Part shown: piece after piece, positions 62,562 through 64,000 of the stretch
How the letters are laid out: each line of letters begins with the position of its first letter
How positions within the stretch are numbered: position 1 is the first letter of the stretch
NCBI GenBank assembly: GCA_903874275.1
Contig: CAIQRS010000084.1
Location: 1-64,000, forward strand
Direction: 5' to 3'
DNA: 64,000 nucleotides
Source of the DNA: an uncultured Anaeromyxobacter sp.
GTDB taxonomy: Bacteria > Myxococcota > Myxococcia > Myxococcales > Anaeromyxobacteraceae
Made by a program: the position numbers and the translations under genes
The notes under the pieces: model-generated
The model's database searches: none
What the model was told of the DNA's origin: nothing
Seen by the model: only the letters and a program-made list of their open reading frames with translations

Positions 62562-64000
62562 TCAGCGTGTCTCCCCGGATGGGGTCTGCCCGAGCCAGGC
62601 GTGGGCCGCGGCGGCGGCCTGGTTCACCGATTCGCCGAGCTGCTCGGTGGCGAGGAAGACGTTTTCCTCGCCGATGAGTTGCAGCGTGCCGGTCCGGGCC
62701 AGCTGATCCCGGGCGGCGGGATCGACCCCGACCAGCATGAGCCTGCCCCCGCGCCCCTGCAGCGCCTGGGCGTAGCGTTGCAGGACGGCGATGAACGTGC
62801 TCCCCAGGTCCGTCTTCCCGCGAAGGGCGAGCGCCACGACGGCGCGCGAGGAGCCCTCCACGGAAGGCAGCAGGTCCCCGACGCTCTTCGCGGCGGCGAA
62901 GAAGAGGCTGCCGTTCACGACCAGCACGGTCAGGTGGTTGCTGAGGGCCTGGCGCGGCGCGGGGCGGAGCACCGGCATCCCTCCGGGAACGAGCACGAGC
63001 TCGCTGACCTCGGTCCGGTTCGACTCGCGGGTGACGTGGAGGACGATGGTGACGGCCACGCCGAGGAGCACGGCGAAGTGCAGGGGCAGGAAGAGGGTGG
63101 CGAGGAACGTGAGCGACATCGCCGCCGCGGGCGCCCAGCCCGTCCTCCACGCCGTCAGGGCGGGCGCGATGCGCAGCCCCTGGAATCCGGCCACGATGAG
63201 GAGCGCCGCCAGGGCGGGCATGGGAACCAACTCGGCCAGTGGGGCGGCCAGGAGCACGATGACGGCCACGCCGGCCCCGCCGAAGACGTTGGTCCAGCGG
63301 GAGCGGGCGCCGGCGCCGATGATGAGGGCGGTCCCGGAGATCGAGCCACCCGCCGGGAGGCCGCCGACGAGACCGGTGGCGATGTTGGCGGCTCCCTGGC
63401 CGAGGAAGTCGCGCGAGACGTCCGGGAACTTTCCATCCGGGTTGGTGTAGGCCTGGCTGACCCCTGCGCCCTGGACGAGCCCGATGATGGCCACCGACAG
63501 GGCCGGGAGCAGCATGGTGAGGAGCATCCCGGGCTGGGGCAGGGAGAGCTGGGGGAGGCTGCGCGGGATGCTCGAAACGTCGTGCACGATCCGGACGGCG
63601 CTCCACCCCTGCCCGGGGTCGAGGGCCGGGAGGGAGAGCAAGGCCAGGGTGCCGGTGGCCAGGGCGATGGCGAGGACGAAGGCGAACTTGCTCCAGCGGG
63701 ACCGGAGCAGGAGGACGATCGCTCCCAGGGCCAGCCCGCCGATGACGGTGGTCCGGAGGTCGATCCGGTTCAGGCGCAGGAGGAGGTCGAGGGCCCGGGC
63801 CACGGCGTTCGGGAACGGGCTCCGATAGCCGGTCAGTTCCCCGAGCTGGCCCAGGATGATGAGCACCGCCACGCCGTTCAGGAAGCCGGTCATGACCGGG
63901 TCGGAGACGAAGCGCAGGATGGAGCCGGCCCGGAGCAAACCGGCGAGCAGCTGGATCACGCCGACCAGGAGGACGAGCGCTGCCAGCGCCGCGAGCCGAT
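62562..64000 (-). CDS. SulP-family anion transporter with STAS domain (5' end outside the window)
   Basis: The visible 479 residues lack the N-terminus; the frame is open through base 64000 and reads ALVLLVGVIQLLAGLLRAG there, the typical SulP helix before SILRFVSDPVMTGFLNGVAV. Further marks are VVGGLPAGGSISGTALIIGA-type sequence (GLVGGLPAGGSISGTA) and VPMPALAALLIVAGFQGLRI. From about the last 150 residues a STAS domain follows (VLVVNGSLFFAAAKSVGDLL), which in this family controls transport. Likely substrates are sulfate, bicarbonate or similar anions; none can be fixed. Confidence 0.9.
   Translation of the reverse strand, partial: RLAALAALVLLVGVIQLLAGLLRAGSILRFVSDPVMTGFLNGVAVLIILGQLGELTGYRSPFPNAVARALDLLLRLNRIDLRTTVIGGLALGAIVLLLRSRWSKFAFVLAIALATGTLALLSLPALDPGQGWSAVRIVHDVSSIPRSLPQLSLPQPGMLLTMLLPALSVAIIGLVQGAGVSQAYTNPDGKFPDVSRDFLGQGAANIATGLVGGLPAGGSISGTALIIGAGARSRWTNVFGGAGVAVIVLLAAPLAELVPMPALAALLIVAGFQGLRIAPALTAWRTGWAPAAAMSLTFLATLFLPLHFAVLLGVAVTIVLHVTRESNRTEVSELVLVPGGMPVLRPAPRQALSNHLTVLVVNGSLFFAAAKSVGDLLPSVEGSSRAVVALALRGKTDLGSTFIAVLQRYAQALQGRGGRLMLVGVDPAARDQLARTGTLQLIGEENVFLATEQLGESVNQAAAAAHAWLGQTPSGETR

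Overview
The window is a very GC-rich bacterial chromosome segment with densely packed genes, many 1-4 base start/stop overlaps and frequent GTG starts. It comes from a Gram-negative organism: there are lipoproteins, an OmpA-type protein, lytic and biosynthetic transglycosylases and a TPR lipoprotein. Housekeeping gene order, an NtrC-type two-component pair, a two-subunit 2-oxoacid:ferredoxin oxidoreductase and a molybdopterin oxidoreductase fit a Myxococcota/deltaproteobacterial, Anaeromyxobacter-like genome. That placement is inference; no rRNA lies in the window. I see no tRNA, insertion sequence, CRISPR array, prophage or phage attachment site.

Layout. 1-114: truncated exported protein. 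332-3414: tightly overlapping pterin/redox operon (queD, folE, an SDR, a GlcD-type flavoprotein). 3490-6534: promoter plus korAB. 6566-7372 (-): TPR lipoprotein. 7478-9599: ribbon-helix-helix protein and two nucleotide-sugar enzymes. 9640-10524 (-): mtgA. 10610-12395: sodB and mutY. 12369-34167: a co-directional translation block with the str (rpsL, rpsG, fusA, tuf), S10/spc (rpsJ to secY, adk, map), alpha (rpmJ, rpsM, rpsK, rpsD, rpoA, rplQ) and rpsP-khpA-rimM-trmD-rplS modules. rplC and infA are missing from their usual places. The block continues co-directionally into an unusual coiled-coil ATPase-like gene, yraN and rsmI (to 37269).

37266-40930 (-): membrane sensor kinase plus NtrC-family sigma-54 activator. 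41009-45727: Slt-type transglycosylase, HNH protein, degenerate J-domain/HTH protein, an unknown 88-residue protein and an RluD-type pseudouridine synthase. 45724-48198 (-): ABC exporter and methyltransferase. 48257-50344: biosynthetic arginine decarboxylase. 50341-54361 (-): MscS-like channel and two different CPA-type antiporter proteins, all coupled by 4-base overlaps. 54427-58261: solute-binding protein, TPR lipoprotein and lone molybdopterin oxidoreductase. 58442-62531: OmpA-domain protein, DUF481-like beta-barrel (-), PLDc_N/SHOCT membrane protein and alpha/beta hydrolase. 62562-64000 (-): SulP transporter cut by the window end.

Most notable observations: three convergent gene pairs share one CTAG as overlapping stop codons; several genes have -10-like hexamers 6-10 bases before the start codon, suggesting leaderless mRNAs; mutY and rluD lack any ATG/GTG/TTG upstream of conserved N-terminal residues; L15, L17 and S11 carry related Ala-Glu-Lys extensions encoded by an almost identical 21-mer; infA is replaced by a promoter and attenuator-like leader; and a three-gene module couples an MscS-like channel with two non-identical antiporter proteins. 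No gap between genes exceeds 300 bases.
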